Origin: Flavobacterium sp. N1736
GTDB taxonomy: Bacteria; Bacteroidota; Bacteroidia; Flavobacteriales; Flavobacteriaceae
Direction of reading: 5' to 3'
Length of the DNA stretch: 64,000 bases
NCBI RefSeq assembly: GCF_025947065.1
Contig: NZ_CP109994.1
Span: 496,001 to 560,000 of the forward strand
The notes under the pieces were generated by a model. The model saw nothing but the letters and a program-made list of their open reading frames with translations, did not search any database and had not been told where the DNA came from. A program made the translations under genes and the position numbers. Shown here one piece after another: positions 45,338 to 54,626 of this stretch. Every line of letters starts with the position of its first letter. Positions within the stretch are counted from its first letter, which is position 1.

Positions 45338-46147
45338 TTATTTCTTAGGGTTGTTCTTTTTAACTTCAGGAACAATTACTTTTTTCTTGTAAATTGGAAT
45401 AAAATAAGAAACGGTATAATTAAAACCAATTCCAAAATTTCCATCGTATGTTCTGTTGAAACCGGGAATGTAAAGGTTATCAAAACCGTCCGGCGTTTTA
45501 TTGGCAACCAAAAGTTTTAGCTGAACACCAAAACCAACAAAAAAGTTATTAAAAACCTTCGCTTTTAAACCTGCTGCAACTTCAAGCCATCCTGCGGTAA
45601 GTCCGTCGTATTTTTGACCGGATGCAATTGACGGCTGTTCGCCCCAATATGGATTTGCATTATAAATTTTATAACTGTTTAATTGCTGACTAAAAGTACT
45701 AAAACCACCACGTAAACCAATGCTTATGATGTTTTCCATATCAAGCCAGTTTTGGTACAAATTGTAATCGAAACCACCCTTAATGTAAGTTCCTGTTGCG
45801 GTTGAATTTAATCGGTCATCATCTGTGGTTTTATCTTCAAAACCAAGTTCTGCAGCTATATAATACTTTTTTGTTAAACGGAAATCTCCAACTATTTCAA
45901 TTCCTTTATAATCTTTATCATAAAAACCACGGGTTAATTTGTACAAATCAACACCTACGCGCAAACCATAACGATCTGTTTTTGGAGGAACAACAGTATC
46001 TGTTTTTGTTTGCTGAATTGCGGGTTTTGTTACCGGTTTTGTTTTCTCCTTAGCGATTTCTTTTGTTACTGTCGAGTCCTGAGCCTTAACCAGAAACATT
46101 GAAAACAATAGGCAAATACTAAAAATATACTTTAATGTGTGTTTCAT
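45338..46147 (-). CDS. DUF6048-type outer-membrane protein
   Basis: The 269-residue product has a signal peptide (to about VKAQ, residue 23), a lysine/threonine-rich linker (KEKTKPVTKP) and an eight-strand-like beta barrel (RYGLRVGVDLYKLTRGFYD, YYIAAELGFED, FVGFGVQLKLLV). I recall this as DUF6048 from Flavobacteriia, always near DUF6452 and the rRNA methyltransferase. The ATG at 46147 is chosen over a TTG at 46159. It overlaps the DUF6452 gene by 29 bases. Confidence 0.8.
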   Translation of the reverse strand: MKHTLKYIFSICLLFSMFLVKAQDSTVTKEIAKEKTKPVTKPAIQQTKTDTVVPPKTDRYGLRVGVDLYKLTRGFYDKDYKGIEIVGDFRLTKKYYIAAELGFEDKTTDDDRLNSTATGTYIKGGFDYNLYQNWLDMENIISIGLRGGFSTFSQQLNSYKIYNANPYWGEQPSIASGQKYDGLTAGWLEVAAGLKAKVFNNFFVGFGVQLKLLVANKTPDGFDNLYIPGFNRTYDGNFGIGFNYTVSYFIPIYKKKVIVPEVKKNNPKK

Positions 46148-46661
46148 TTTCGTATTCAATGTTAAGATTTATTGGATCAATATTCTGCATCCATAAACCG
46201 TCTCCGGCAGGATCTGTTTGTTCGTAAGGTTTTAGCGGATCGAGTTTAAAAATAGTTTTAAAACCACAAGCTCTGGATACATAAACGTCTTGTCTGGTAT
46301 AATTAAATTTTATTTTATCAGTATTTGTTTGAGCTGGATTAACATCTCCTGAATTTAAAATAAAGCTAAAAGTAACCGTATTTGCATCTGTTTTTAAAGG
46401 TATACCAATGGAGTCACCGCTTGTTAAATATCTGGTTTCATCATCTTCAAGAGCACTTTCGTTAAAAACTATTCCTTTTGCCTGATCATCTCCAATTACT
46501 TTTAATCGGGTCACTTTTTTCTTTACGTTTGAATTATTAATGTCGTAAAACGAAATTATCAATCGGGGAGTGGTTGGCGTACCCGGATCACAAATATCAT
46601 CTTTCTCGCAACTTGATAAACCAAAAGCAAAGAGTAATAAAAAAGAGATTATTTTTTTCAT
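46119..46661 (-). CDS. DUF6452-type lipoprotein
   Basis: The 180-residue product has a lipoprotein signal with cysteine in FGLSSCEKDD (residue 18). The body is beta-rich and contains RACGFKTIFKL near residue 135, a pattern I recall for DUF6452. Its end overlaps the DUF6048 barrel gene, so lipoprotein and barrel may work together in the outer membrane. It lies 13 bases after the RlmD gene in the same operon. Confidence 0.8.
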   Translation of the reverse strand: MKKIISFLLLFAFGLSSCEKDDICDPGTPTTPRLIISFYDINNSNVKKKVTRLKVIGDDQAKGIVFNESALEDDETRYLTSGDSIGIPLKTDANTVTFSFILNSGDVNPAQTNTDKIKFNYTRQDVYVSRACGFKTIFKLDPLKPYEQTDPAGDGLWMQNIDPINLNIEYENETHIKVYF

Positions 46662-46674
46662 TTATAATTTTTTG

Positions 46675-48087
46675 TTATCGAAGTTCTAAAAGTACAACAT
46701 TTTCAACATGGTGCGTTTGCGGAAACATATCAACCGGGCGAACACGGGTTACTTTGTATTTTTCGTCCATTATAGCTAAGTCGCGCGCTTGTGTAGCCGA
46801 GTTGCAGCTTACGTAAACTACTTTTTCAGGAGCAATTTTTAAAATCTGATCGATAACGTCTTTGTGCATTCCGTCTCTTGGCGGATCTGTAATAATAACA
46901 TCCGGTTTACCGTGTTGGGCAATAAAACTTTCATTAAAAACGACTTTCATGTCACCAACAAAAAACTCGCAATTTGTAATATTATTGCGTTCTGCATTTG
47001 CTTTGGCATCTAAAATTGCTTCGGGAACACTTTCTACACCAATTACTTTTTTTGCTTTTTTCGAAACGAATTGTGCAATAGTTCCGGTTCCTGTATATAA
47101 ATCATAAACAGTTTCGTTGCCTGAAAGTCCGGCAAAATCACGTGTTATTTTGTACAATTCATACGCCTGATCAGAATTGGTCTGGTAGAATGATTTAGCA
47201 TTAATACTAAATTTTAAACCTTCCATTTCTTCCAGAATATAATCTCTACCTTTATATAGTTTGATATCCTGATCGTAAATAGTATCGTTTTGCTTCGAAT
47301 TTACAACATATTGCAAGGAAGTAATTTGTGGAAATTTCTCGTATAAATGATCTAATATAAGTTCACGATTTTTTTTGTCATTTTCGAAAAACTGAATCAA
47401 AACCATGATTTCGCCGGTAGAAGCCGTACGAATCATAAAAGTTCTCAATAAACCGGATTGTTCTCTCGGATTAAAGAATGCCAGATTGTGTTCGTTTGCA
47501 AAATCTCTGATTTCGTTTCTAATTGCATTCGAAGGATCTTCCTGTAAGTAACATTTTTGAATATCAAGAATTTTATCCCACATTTTCGGAATATGAAATC
47601 CTAATGCATTTCTGTTTCCTAAATCTTCGGTACTTCCAATTTCTTTTTCGGTTAACCAACGAGCGTTAGAAAACGAAAATTCCATTTTATTTCTATAGAA
47701 AAATTGTTTTTCTGAACCTAAGATAGTTTCAAATTCAGGAAGTTCCACTTTTCCAATACGCTGTAAGTGATTTTTTACTTCATTTTGTTTGTAATACAAC
47801 TGTTGGCTGTATTTCATATTTTGCCATTTACATCCTCCACAAACTCCAAAATGATCGCAGATTGGCTCAACGCGATGTTCTGATAATTCGTGAAATTTTA
47901 CGGCTTTGCCTTCATAATAAGCCTTTCTTTTTTTGAAAGTCTGCACGTCAACCACATCTCCCGGTACAACATTCGGAATAAATATTACTTTTCCGTCTGG
48001 AGCTTTTGCTACTGATACTCCTTTTGCTCCGGCATCAAGAACCGGAATTTGATGAAAGACAACTTTGTCTGTATTTTTTCTTCCCAT
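46675..48087 (-). CDS. rlmD: 23S rRNA (uracil-C5)-methyltransferase RlmD
   Basis: The 470-residue product methylates a uridine at C5 in 23S rRNA (U1939 in E. coli). A TRAM domain comes first (about 5-65). The iron-sulphur cysteines are C77, C83, C86 (CDHFGVCGGCKWQ) and C179. The SAM motif is VYDLYTGTGTIAQFVSKKAK, and the end has ITDPPRDGMHKDV and the catalytic VYVSCNSATQARDL. It is first of an operon with two surface genes; that linkage of rRNA modification and outer-membrane proteins is odd, but I recall it as conserved in the class. A TATTTTTG box stands at 48092-48099 on this strand, only five bases from the start. Confidence 0.93.
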   Translation of the reverse strand: MGRKNTDKVVFHQIPVLDAGAKGVSVAKAPDGKVIFIPNVVPGDVVDVQTFKKRKAYYEGKAVKFHELSEHRVEPICDHFGVCGGCKWQNMKYSQQLYYKQNEVKNHLQRIGKVELPEFETILGSEKQFFYRNKMEFSFSNARWLTEKEIGSTEDLGNRNALGFHIPKMWDKILDIQKCYLQEDPSNAIRNEIRDFANEHNLAFFNPREQSGLLRTFMIRTASTGEIMVLIQFFENDKKNRELILDHLYEKFPQITSLQYVVNSKQNDTIYDQDIKLYKGRDYILEEMEGLKFSINAKSFYQTNSDQAYELYKITRDFAGLSGNETVYDLYTGTGTIAQFVSKKAKKVIGVESVPEAILDAKANAERNNITNCEFFVGDMKVVFNESFIAQHGKPDVIITDPPRDGMHKDVIDQILKIAPEKVVYVSCNSATQARDLAIMDEKYKVTRVRPVDMFPQTHHVENVVLLELR

Positions 48088-48183
48088 AGCGCAAAAATAA
48101 GGGTTTGTAAACTTTTATAAATTTAATTTTCAAAATATTTTATCAATTTTCTCAATTTATTCAGTTTAATCACGTTTAAAAGG

Positions 48184-48191
48184 TAACTTTG
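48184..48191 (+). promoter_or_regulatory. -7 box for the histidine kinase gene
   Basis: TAACTTTG fits TAnnTTTG and is followed by CG. The ATG is 53 bases downstream. A clear -33 TTG is missing, with only TTTA near the right place. Confidence 0.45.
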
Positions 48192-48243
48192 CGACGCAAT
48201 AATCCCAAATACTGCATTTTTAACCTATTGTATTGTTATTTTT

Positions 48244-49293
48244 ATGAAGTTGTACCACAATCTTTCACAAATTAGCTTTTTAAAAAAGAGTTATGCATCC
48301 AAATTCCTGTTTGTTGCATTTATTGGTATTCACATTCCCTTAATAGGCATTTTATTTTTTGTCCTTTATTATAATACTAATGTTTCTCCCACTTCTATTC
48401 TTGTTTTTTCTTTAATAATGACTTTGTTGGCTTCTTTAGTTACATCGTTGATTTTAAATCAATTGATAAAACCGATAGCGATTGCTTCAAAATCTTTGAA
48501 TGATTATAGAAACGAAAGGAGATTATCTGTTTTACCAACTGAATATTCTGATGAAGCGGGTTTATTAATGTGTAATATTCAGGAATCTATTTATGAAGCC
48601 GAAAGTTTTATAAATGAAAAACAGGATTTAATTTATATGCTTTCGCACGATTTAAGGAACTTTGCTGGAAATCCTCAGGGTTTGGCAAAATTAATTATCG
48701 ATGAAAATCCATCAGAATCTATAAAGGATCTGGCAGTTTTAATTTGCGAATCGACTGATTTGCAGTTTAGATATATCGAGAATTTTATTAAATTATTAAA
48801 CGAACAAGATCAGGTTGTAAAGGTAAATCAGGAATTAAGAACGATCGTTTTTCCTAATATTTTACCTTTTATAAATGAACAGGTTGAACAGCGTTTACTG
48901 GATAAAAATATAAAGTTAAGTATGAGTTTGGAGTTAGAAGAAGCTCAACTTAGAATTGACGAGGGATTGCTGGTTCAGGTTTTGGTGAACCTGATTAGTA
49001 ATGCGATTAAATTTTCTTATTTTGATAGTGAAATTAAAGTGAGAATGTATATTGAAGACGATCAGCTTATAATTACGGTTGCTGATAAGGGAATTGGTTT
49101 TGATAAAACCCAAATCGACGAATTGTTTAAGAAATTTACTAAAATGAGTCGTTTAGGTACGGCAAAAGAAACTTCAACGGGAATTGGTTTGTATTTATGC
49201 AAAAAAATTATCGAAAGAAATAAAGGTGAATTAACCGCTGTAAGCGAGGGAAAAAACAGAGGTGCCGAATTTAAAATTACATTTGAAGTTTAA
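48244..49293 (+). CDS. Membrane sensor histidine kinase
   Basis: The 349-residue product has two membrane helices (about 20-43 and 50-72) with almost no periplasmic loop, a HAMP-like linker, the phospho-acceptor H135 in MLSHDLRNFAG, and the ATPase motifs LVNLISNAIKFS (N box), DKGIGFD (G1) and STGIGLYLC (G2). The small loop suggests it senses membrane state or a partner. No response regulator is next to it, so it is an orphan kinase here. Its stop overlaps the stop of the convergent gene by four bases. Confidence 0.92.
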   Translation: MKLYHNLSQISFLKKSYASKFLFVAFIGIHIPLIGILFFVLYYNTNVSPTSILVFSLIMTLLASLVTSLILNQLIKPIAIASKSLNDYRNERRLSVLPTEYSDEAGLLMCNIQESIYEAESFINEKQDLIYMLSHDLRNFAGNPQGLAKLIIDENPSESIKDLAVLICESTDLQFRYIENFIKLLNEQDQVVKVNQELRTIVFPNILPFINEQVEQRLLDKNIKLSMSLELEEAQLRIDEGLLVQVLVNLISNAIKFSYFDSEIKVRMYIEDDQLIITVADKGIGFDKTQIDELFKKFTKMSRLGTAKETSTGIGLYLCKKIIERNKGELTAVSEGKNRGAEFKITFEV

Positions 49294-49736
49294 TTTTTTC
49301 TTCTTTTTATAATCTCATAGTTTAAAATTGTAAAGAAATAAAAACAAGAATCGGCAGTTATTTTTCCAAGAATAATTCCGAAGAAATAATTCCCACATAA
49401 AATTGGCATCCAATACATGCAAAACGGACGAACTACTAAAAAGTCTAAAAAAGCAGGATATCCAAATTCTAATACTAAGTTTTTTAGCAGCGAAAGTACA
49501 TCTGAAAAAGTTGTTTTCTTATCGAGAACCTGATTCTGCCTTGCTAGTTTTTTATAGGAAGAAAACAGAATAACGCCGTAAAAAGCTAAATATTCTGCAA
49601 TTGTAATCAAATAAGCCGTTGTTAATCCGCTGTAAATTTTACTAAAAAGTGACGTTGTAAGTGCAGCACTTGTACTAGCTAATTCAGCATATTTATAGCG
49701 ATTAAACCATTCTTTGAAATTTGATTTTGTAAGCAT
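49290..49736 (-). CDS. Membrane protein of unknown function
   Basis: The 148-residue product has four likely helices (about 35-60, 85-110, 112-130 and a weaker one) and starts MLTKSNFKEWFNRYKYAELAS. I do not recognise it. It has no neighbours on its strand and ends four bases inside the kinase gene. The gap at 49737-49919 has only a short CCCGAAGCCTCGGG palindrome (49758-49771) and scattered A/T-rich repeats. Confidence 0.6.
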   Translation of the reverse strand: MLTKSNFKEWFNRYKYAELASTSAALTTSLFSKIYSGLTTAYLITIAEYLAFYGVILFSSYKKLARQNQVLDKKTTFSDVLSLLKNLVLEFGYPAFLDFLVVRPFCMYWMPILCGNYFFGIILGKITADSCFYFFTILNYEIIKRRKN

Positions 49737-49919
49737 TTTTTCAGGTAAAGTGACTATCCCGAAGCCTCGGGACTAAGCGGCTAAGTTACTAAGATTATAA
49801 TTGGGAAAAACTGCGTTTTAGCATTCCAACAAAAAATCTGTAAAAAAGACCTGGAATCTTAGTTCCTAAACTTCACTTATTGCTTTTTAATAAAGAACAG
49901 GATAGATTTTATAAAAGTT

Positions 49920-50333
49920 CTAAAAAGGTTGAAAAACTTCGTTAAAAATAACCTTAGGTTTACCATCAGTGCATTCAATACCTATAGGAGGAGTTGTAGG
50001 AGCACAATCTGCAACTAATTGCCACTTTGAATAATATGCGCCGCGATCATGAATATAGGTTTTTACTTTAGCAAGAAATTCTGTTTTATTTATTTTTTTT
50101 GAATAGGGAATATATCCTTTAAAAGCGCCGCAATTACTGGGAGAAAGAAGAACGAATTCCCATTCATCAGGATTTGTACAAGGTTGAGAATTCATTAAAG
50201 AAAGCTCGATAATCTCGCTGTACATTGCATCGAGTTTTTGTGATTCTTCTTCCATCGTAGGACCGTTACTGTCGCTGCTGCACGAAGCTAATAGTAAACA
50301 AAAGGCAAATACAATAAAACTTAATTTTTTCAT
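49920..50333 (-). CDS. Lipoprotein of unknown function
   Basis: The 137-residue product has a clear lipoprotein signal (LLLASCSSDSNG, cysteine at about 18) and a short mature domain with several cysteines (residues about 56, 72, 113, 124). It has no recognisable family. A strand-forming ending (KPKVIFNEVFQPF) and paired cysteines suggest a small disulphide-bonded fold. It appears to be a single gene. Confidence 0.7.
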   Translation of the reverse strand: MKKLSFIVFAFCLLLASCSSDSNGPTMEEESQKLDAMYSEIIELSLMNSQPCTNPDEWEFVLLSPSNCGAFKGYIPYSKKINKTEFLAKVKTYIHDRGAYYSKWQLVADCAPTTPPIGIECTDGKPKVIFNEVFQPF

Positions 50334-50452
50334 GGTTAGTGATTTTAGGTTAGTTTTATTAATAGATGCTTTGATCCAAAAATGGTTGCGTAAAGAAAGA
50401 AAGAAAAAACTCAGCAGCTCAGTAACTTAGAGCCTTATAATCTTAAAAAAAA

Positions 50453-51439
50453 TTACCATAAATGATGTACAGAAGGTTTTACATATTGGTCATAAATTTT
50501 GTTCATAGCTTCGATTTTATCAGCAGTTAATTTTGGTAAATCATAAACTGATAAATTAGACAAAACATGACTTGTTTTTGAAGCTCCGGGAATAATACAG
50601 CTAATATCCTGAAAGCTTAAAATCCATTGTAAGGCATACGGAGCCAGATTTTCAGTTTCCGGAAACAACGCTTTTAATTCTTCGACTGCTTGTAAACCTA
50701 ACGTATAATTAATTCCTGAAAAAGTTTCTCCCTTGTCGAATGCTTCACCATTTCTATTGAAATTGCGATGATCTTGTGGTTCAAAAGTTGTTTTAGCGTC
50801 AAATTTGCCCGTTAAAAGTCCGCTTGCTAAAGGAACTCTGGCAATAATTCCGATATCTTTTTTTCTGGCTTCAGAGAAAAATAATTGCGAAGGACGCTGA
50901 CGAAATAAATTGAAAATAATCTGAACAGTTGTAACATTCGAATATTCAATTGCTTTTAATGCTTCTTCTACTTTTTCGACACTTACGCCCAGATTCAAAA
51001 TTTTCCCCTGATCTTTCAATCGGTCAAACATTTCAAAAATCTCAGGTCGGTAATACACTTCGGTAGGCGGACAATGCAGCTGAATAAGATCGAGCGTTTC
51101 TAATCCCATTCTCTTTAAACTGTCTTCAACAAATTTCTGCAAAACTTTTGGCTGGTATCCTTCATTTATATGAGGGTTTATCTGGCGTCCGCATTTTGTG
51201 GCAACATAAATACGTTCAGATCGTGAACGAATCACACGTCCAACAGCGGTTTCGCTTAAACCATTTTCGTAAACATCGGCAGTATCGATAAAGTTAACGC
51301 CATTGTCTATTGCAGTATTCAAAAGTTCGTCTGCCGTTTTATTATCAAAAGCAGATCCCCATTTTCCTCCCACTTGCCAGGTACCAAGTGAGATTTCAGA
51401 TATATTAAAATTTGTTTTTCCTAGTTTTCTGTAGTTCAT
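50453..51439 (-). CDS. Aldo/keto reductase
   Basis: The 328-residue product is a cytoplasmic NAD(P)H-dependent oxidoreductase of the TIM-barrel AKR family. The catalytic tetrad is seen in NFIDTADVYENGLSE (D and Y), YVATKCG (K) and DLIQLHCPP (H). The cofactor end has IIPGASKTSHV. The start MNYRKLGKTNFN is the usual beginning; the frame start at 51460 lies within repeat sequence. The substrate is unknown. Confidence 0.92.
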   Translation of the reverse strand: MNYRKLGKTNFNISEISLGTWQVGGKWGSAFDNKTADELLNTAIDNGVNFIDTADVYENGLSETAVGRVIRSRSERIYVATKCGRQINPHINEGYQPKVLQKFVEDSLKRMGLETLDLIQLHCPPTEVYYRPEIFEMFDRLKDQGKILNLGVSVEKVEEALKAIEYSNVTTVQIIFNLFRQRPSQLFFSEARKKDIGIIARVPLASGLLTGKFDAKTTFEPQDHRNFNRNGEAFDKGETFSGINYTLGLQAVEELKALFPETENLAPYALQWILSFQDISCIIPGASKTSHVLSNLSVYDLPKLTADKIEAMNKIYDQYVKPSVHHLW

Positions 51440-51451
51440 TTTTTTCTTTTT

Positions 51452-51640
51452 AAGGTTCAAAGGTTTAAAAAAGGTTCAGAGGTGCAAAGGTTTTTTTCTT
51501 CAAAGTTACAAAGGTTCGGAGATGCAAAGGCACAAAGGTTTTTTTGAAGGAGCTAAGATTCTAAGTTTATAAGGACTAAGTTTTTGCCTTTGTACCCTTG
51601 TTACTATGAACCTATGTCCCTCTGAGCCTTTGACCCTTTG
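51452..51640. repeat. Intergenic element with CAAAGG/CCTTTG arms
   Basis: The left side has GGTTCAAAGG, GGTTCAGAGGTGCAAAGG, GTTACAAAGG and GGCACAAAGG; the right side has CCTTTGTACCC, CTATGAACC, CCCTCTGAGCC and CCTTTGTCCC. The two sides are complementary in order and can fold on themselves. It is the larger relative of 43944-44115 and separates cysM from the aldo/keto reductase gene on the same strand. Confidence 0.6.
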
Positions 51641-51649
51641 TCCCTATTT

Positions 51650-52537
51650 TTAATCAAATAAATCTGAAGACAAATAACGATCGCCGCGATCACAGATAAC
51701 GGCAACGATTACGCCAGATTCTAATTTTTCGGCTATTTTCAGGGCTACTGCTACGGAACCACCGCTGCTCATTCCGGCAAAGACGCCTTCTTCGAGCGCT
51801 AGTCTTTTTGTCATTTCTCGGGCTTCGTCTTCGCTTACGTCAACAACGGTATCTACTTTTGAAGCATCAAAAATTTTCGGTAAATATTCTTGTGGCCATT
51901 TACGGATTCCGGGAATTTGAGATCCGTCGCTTGGCTGCGCGCCAATGATTTGAATTGCCGGATTTTTTTCTTTTAAATAAGTCGAAGTTCCAATAATAGT
52001 TCCCGTTGTTCCCATTGCAGAGACAAAATGCGTTACAGTTCCTTCCGTATCATTCCATATTTCAGGACCTGTCGTTTTATAATGCGCTTTCCAGTTGTCC
52101 TCATTCGCAAACTGATTCAACATCAAATAACCGCCTTGTGCGACTTTTTTGTCGGCATAGTCACGTGAACCAATAATTCCTTCGCTGGCAGGTGTTAAAA
52201 TCACTGTAGCGCCATATGCGCGCATTGTTTGTGTACGCTCTTTTGTAGAATCTTCCGGTAAAACCAATTCTATCTCTATTTGAAACAATTGTGCAATCAT
52301 CGCAAGCGCAATTCCTGTATTTCCGCTTGTTGCTTCAATTAATTTATCTCCTTTTTTAATATCGCCTCTTTCCAGAGCCGATGCAATCATATTATAAGCC
52401 GCTCTGTCTTTTACACTTCCGCCGGGATTATTTCCTTCCAGTTTCAGTAAAAGTTTTACGTTTTTATTTTTAACCAAATTGACCGTTTCCATCAATGGCG
52501 TATTTCCAATTAGGTTTAACAATTTCTGTGGACCCAT
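51650..52537 (-). CDS. cysM: Cysteine synthase B
   Basis: The PLP enzyme joins O-acetylserine and sulphide (or thiosulphate) to make cysteine. K43 in GGSVKDRAAYNM holds PLP; EATSGNTGIALAM binds substrate, and GTTGTIIGTSTYLK binds the PLP phosphate. The ending AVICDRGDRYLSS is CysM-like rather than CysK-like. At 295 residues it fits CysM. The start overlaps the cysE stop by one base, so the two enzymes of the pathway are co-translated. Confidence 0.93.
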   Translation of the reverse strand: MGPQKLLNLIGNTPLMETVNLVKNKNVKLLLKLEGNNPGGSVKDRAAYNMIASALERGDIKKGDKLIEATSGNTGIALAMIAQLFQIEIELVLPEDSTKERTQTMRAYGATVILTPASEGIIGSRDYADKKVAQGGYLMLNQFANEDNWKAHYKTTGPEIWNDTEGTVTHFVSAMGTTGTIIGTSTYLKEKNPAIQIIGAQPSDGSQIPGIRKWPQEYLPKIFDASKVDTVVDVSEDEAREMTKRLALEEGVFAGMSSGGSVAVALKIAEKLESGVIVAVICDRGDRYLSSDLFD

Positions 52538-53328
52538 TATTTTATTTCTTTTATTTTAACTTCAGTTGTAGTGGTATTCATAACGATAGAGCCTGCGGGA
52601 ATAGATTTGGTAACCCAGGCATTTCCGCCAATAATACTGTTTTTTCCAATAGTAGTTTGTCCTCCCAAAATGGTAGCATTTGCATAAATGCAAACATTTT
52701 TTTCGACAGTAGGATGACGTTTTGCGTTTTTCATTTCCTTGCTCACACTCAAAGCGCCAAGCGTAACTCCCTGATAAATTTTTACATGTTTTTCGATTAC
52801 AGTCGTTTCTCCAATAACGATTCCGGTAGCGTGATCAATAAAAAACGGTGAGGCAATTTGGGCACCTGCGTGAATATCGGTTCCGGTAATTCGGTGGGCA
52901 TATTCACTCATTAATCTTGAAAATAACAGCAAATCAAGCTGATATAATTCGTGGCTCAATCGATAAATTGCAATGGCAAAAAAACCGGGATATCCCAAGT
53001 AAACTTCATCGATGCTGTTTGAAGCAGGATCATTTTCTAAAATATATTCGGCATCCTGATTTAATTTTTCTAAAACACCCGGAAGTTTTTCCAGAAAGCG
53101 GTCCCACATAGATCCGCATAAATTGTCCGGTTTTTTGCAGGCTAAAACAGCAATCTCTTTAAAGCATATTTCCAGTTCATCGATGCTTTCATCAAGCGGA
53201 GCATTTGAATCAAAAAGGGTATAAAAAAGCTTTTCGGTAAAATCTTCAGTTTTAGTTTTGATTCCGTAATTTATATTAGAATGGCTTTTTAAAGCTTTTA
53301 TATCTTGTATGATGGTATTTTTTGACAC
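52537..53328 (-). CDS. cysE: Serine O-acetyltransferase
   Basis: The enzyme makes O-acetylserine from serine and acetyl-CoA, the step before CysM. The product (263 residues from the GTG at 53328) has an N-terminal helical part and a left-handed beta-helix of hexapeptide repeats: GTDIHAGAQIASPFFIDHAT, GIVIGETTVIEKHVKI, YQGVTLGALSVSK and KNVCIYANATILGG. H in FIDHATG and D in TGTDIH fit the catalytic sites. I prefer the GTG, since the 22 residues added by the ATG at 53394 are hydrophobic and unlike the family. Confidence 0.9.
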   Translation of the reverse strand: MSKNTIIQDIKALKSHSNINYGIKTKTEDFTEKLFYTLFDSNAPLDESIDELEICFKEIAVLACKKPDNLCGSMWDRFLEKLPGVLEKLNQDAEYILENDPASNSIDEVYLGYPGFFAIAIYRLSHELYQLDLLLFSRLMSEYAHRITGTDIHAGAQIASPFFIDHATGIVIGETTVIEKHVKIYQGVTLGALSVSKEMKNAKRHPTVEKNVCIYANATILGGQTTIGKNSIIGGNAWVTKSIPAGSIVMNTTTTEVKIKEIK

Positions 53329-53520
53329 AATTATAGAAATAGAATGAATAATTTGAAACGCTAAAAGTAAGGTGTTTTTTGTAAATAAAGGCATGAATTA
53401 ACTAAAGAAATTTCGTTTTAAGAATTCTATTTGTGATAAATAAAAGAATTTTAAAGCACAATAATTTATATGATTGTTAAGAAGTTAAATGTGTAAATTA
53501 GCCAGTAAAATATATTAAAA

Positions 53521-54222
53521 ATGAAAAACGATTCGACTTTTAAAAGTGCTATTTCTAACCTGTCTTTTCCTTCAAAGGAAAAAATTTCAGGTAAATCTAT
53601 TCATGATCCCATTTTAGGGCTTATTGTTAAGGATCATCCTTCTTTTTGTGATGCTGATTTTATTGCTGTTAAAGAGTTAAATGCGTACCGCCAGAAATAT
53701 GTTTCGAATTATTTATCTACAGAAATAGGAGCACTTTCTGATCTTGAAAAAAATGTTATTGAGGCTTTAAAAGAAGATAAATCTATTGTAAGTATTGTTG
53801 AAGATGAAGAAGAAACGAGAAGTTTTGGACAAAAAATAGCAGATCACGTGGCTAATTTTGGCGGAAGCTGGACTTTTATAATTTCGTTTTTACTTTTTAT
53901 TGTCATTTGGATTGGGTCTAATGTTTACATTTTAGTCAATAAAGGATTTGATCCGTATCCGTTTATTTTGCTGAATTTGATTCTTTCGTGTATTGCCGCA
54001 TTACAGGCTCCGGTAATTATGATGAGTCAGAATCGTCAGGAAGAAAAAGACCGGAATCGTGCCAAAAAAGATTATATGATTAACCTGAAATCTGAATTGG
54101 AAATACGAATGATTCACGATAAAATTGATCATTTAATTATGCACCAGCAACAGGAATTAATCGAAATTCAGAAAGTACAAATCGAAATGATGAATGATAT
54201 TCTGAATCAGATTAAAAAGTAA
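53521..54222 (+). CDS. DUF1003 membrane protein
   Basis: The 233-residue product has the DUF1003 core: FGQKIADHVANFGGSWTFII, then two helices with IWIGSN and DPYPFILLNLILSCIAALQAPVIMMSQNRQ, then a charged helix (EEKDRNRAKKDYMINLKSEL) and a coiled-coil end. The first 100 residues form a separate cytoplasmic part. It lies in the inner membrane and its role is not known. A TAAATTAG box at 53494-53501 may be its promoter. Confidence 0.9.
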   Translation: MKNDSTFKSAISNLSFPSKEKISGKSIHDPILGLIVKDHPSFCDADFIAVKELNAYRQKYVSNYLSTEIGALSDLEKNVIEALKEDKSIVSIVEDEEETRSFGQKIADHVANFGGSWTFIISFLLFIVIWIGSNVYILVNKGFDPYPFILLNLILSCIAALQAPVIMMSQNRQEEKDRNRAKKDYMINLKSELEIRMIHDKIDHLIMHQQQELIEIQKVQIEMMNDILNQIKK

Positions 54223-54236
54223 TTAAGTGTAAAAAA

Positions 54237-54521
54237 TTAAAAATAGAAGTGTTTGTAGTAATATCCGCCAAGCATAAAAATACCATTTATGATGGCAGAA
54301 ATCCAGACCATATTTTTATATTTTTTGGTTTTACCGAAATAAGAAAATGCTAAAAAAGCTATAAATATGAGGGTAGAATAAAGGGCGGGATACATTTTAA
54401 AAGCGGCAAAAAAATGACCCTGAAAAAGTAAGAATAAAGCACGCTGAAAACCACAGCCCAGACACTCAATTCCGAACAATGTTTTGAACAAACATGGCAG
54501 CATAAATTTCTCTAAATTCAA
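54237..54521 (-). CDS. DUF2752 membrane protein
   Basis: The 94-residue product has the DUF2752 signature ECLGCGFQRALFLLFQGHFF with two cysteines, then two helices (YSTLIFIAFLAFSYFG and MVWISAIINGIFMLGGYYY). Inner-membrane location is likely. Function is unknown. The start MNLEKFMLPC places the motif near residue 19, which is normal for the family. Confidence 0.88.
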   Translation of the reverse strand: MNLEKFMLPCLFKTLFGIECLGCGFQRALFLLFQGHFFAAFKMYPALYSTLIFIAFLAFSYFGKTKKYKNMVWISAIINGIFMLGGYYYKHFYF

Positions 54522-54626
54522 AGCAGTTATTTTTTACAATTTTACAAAAAAATATCCGATAAGATTTTAAGAGATAGAAGTTGTTATTTTTTAGTTTTAT
54601 ACTTTTGGATTCTTATACTTTAAAAT

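Noticed and set aside
53329..53394. Longer start for serine O-acetyltransferase at ATG 53394
   Set aside because: The added 22 residues are hydrophobic and unlike the family N-terminus; the GTG at 53328 gives the usual length. Kept as an alternative only.
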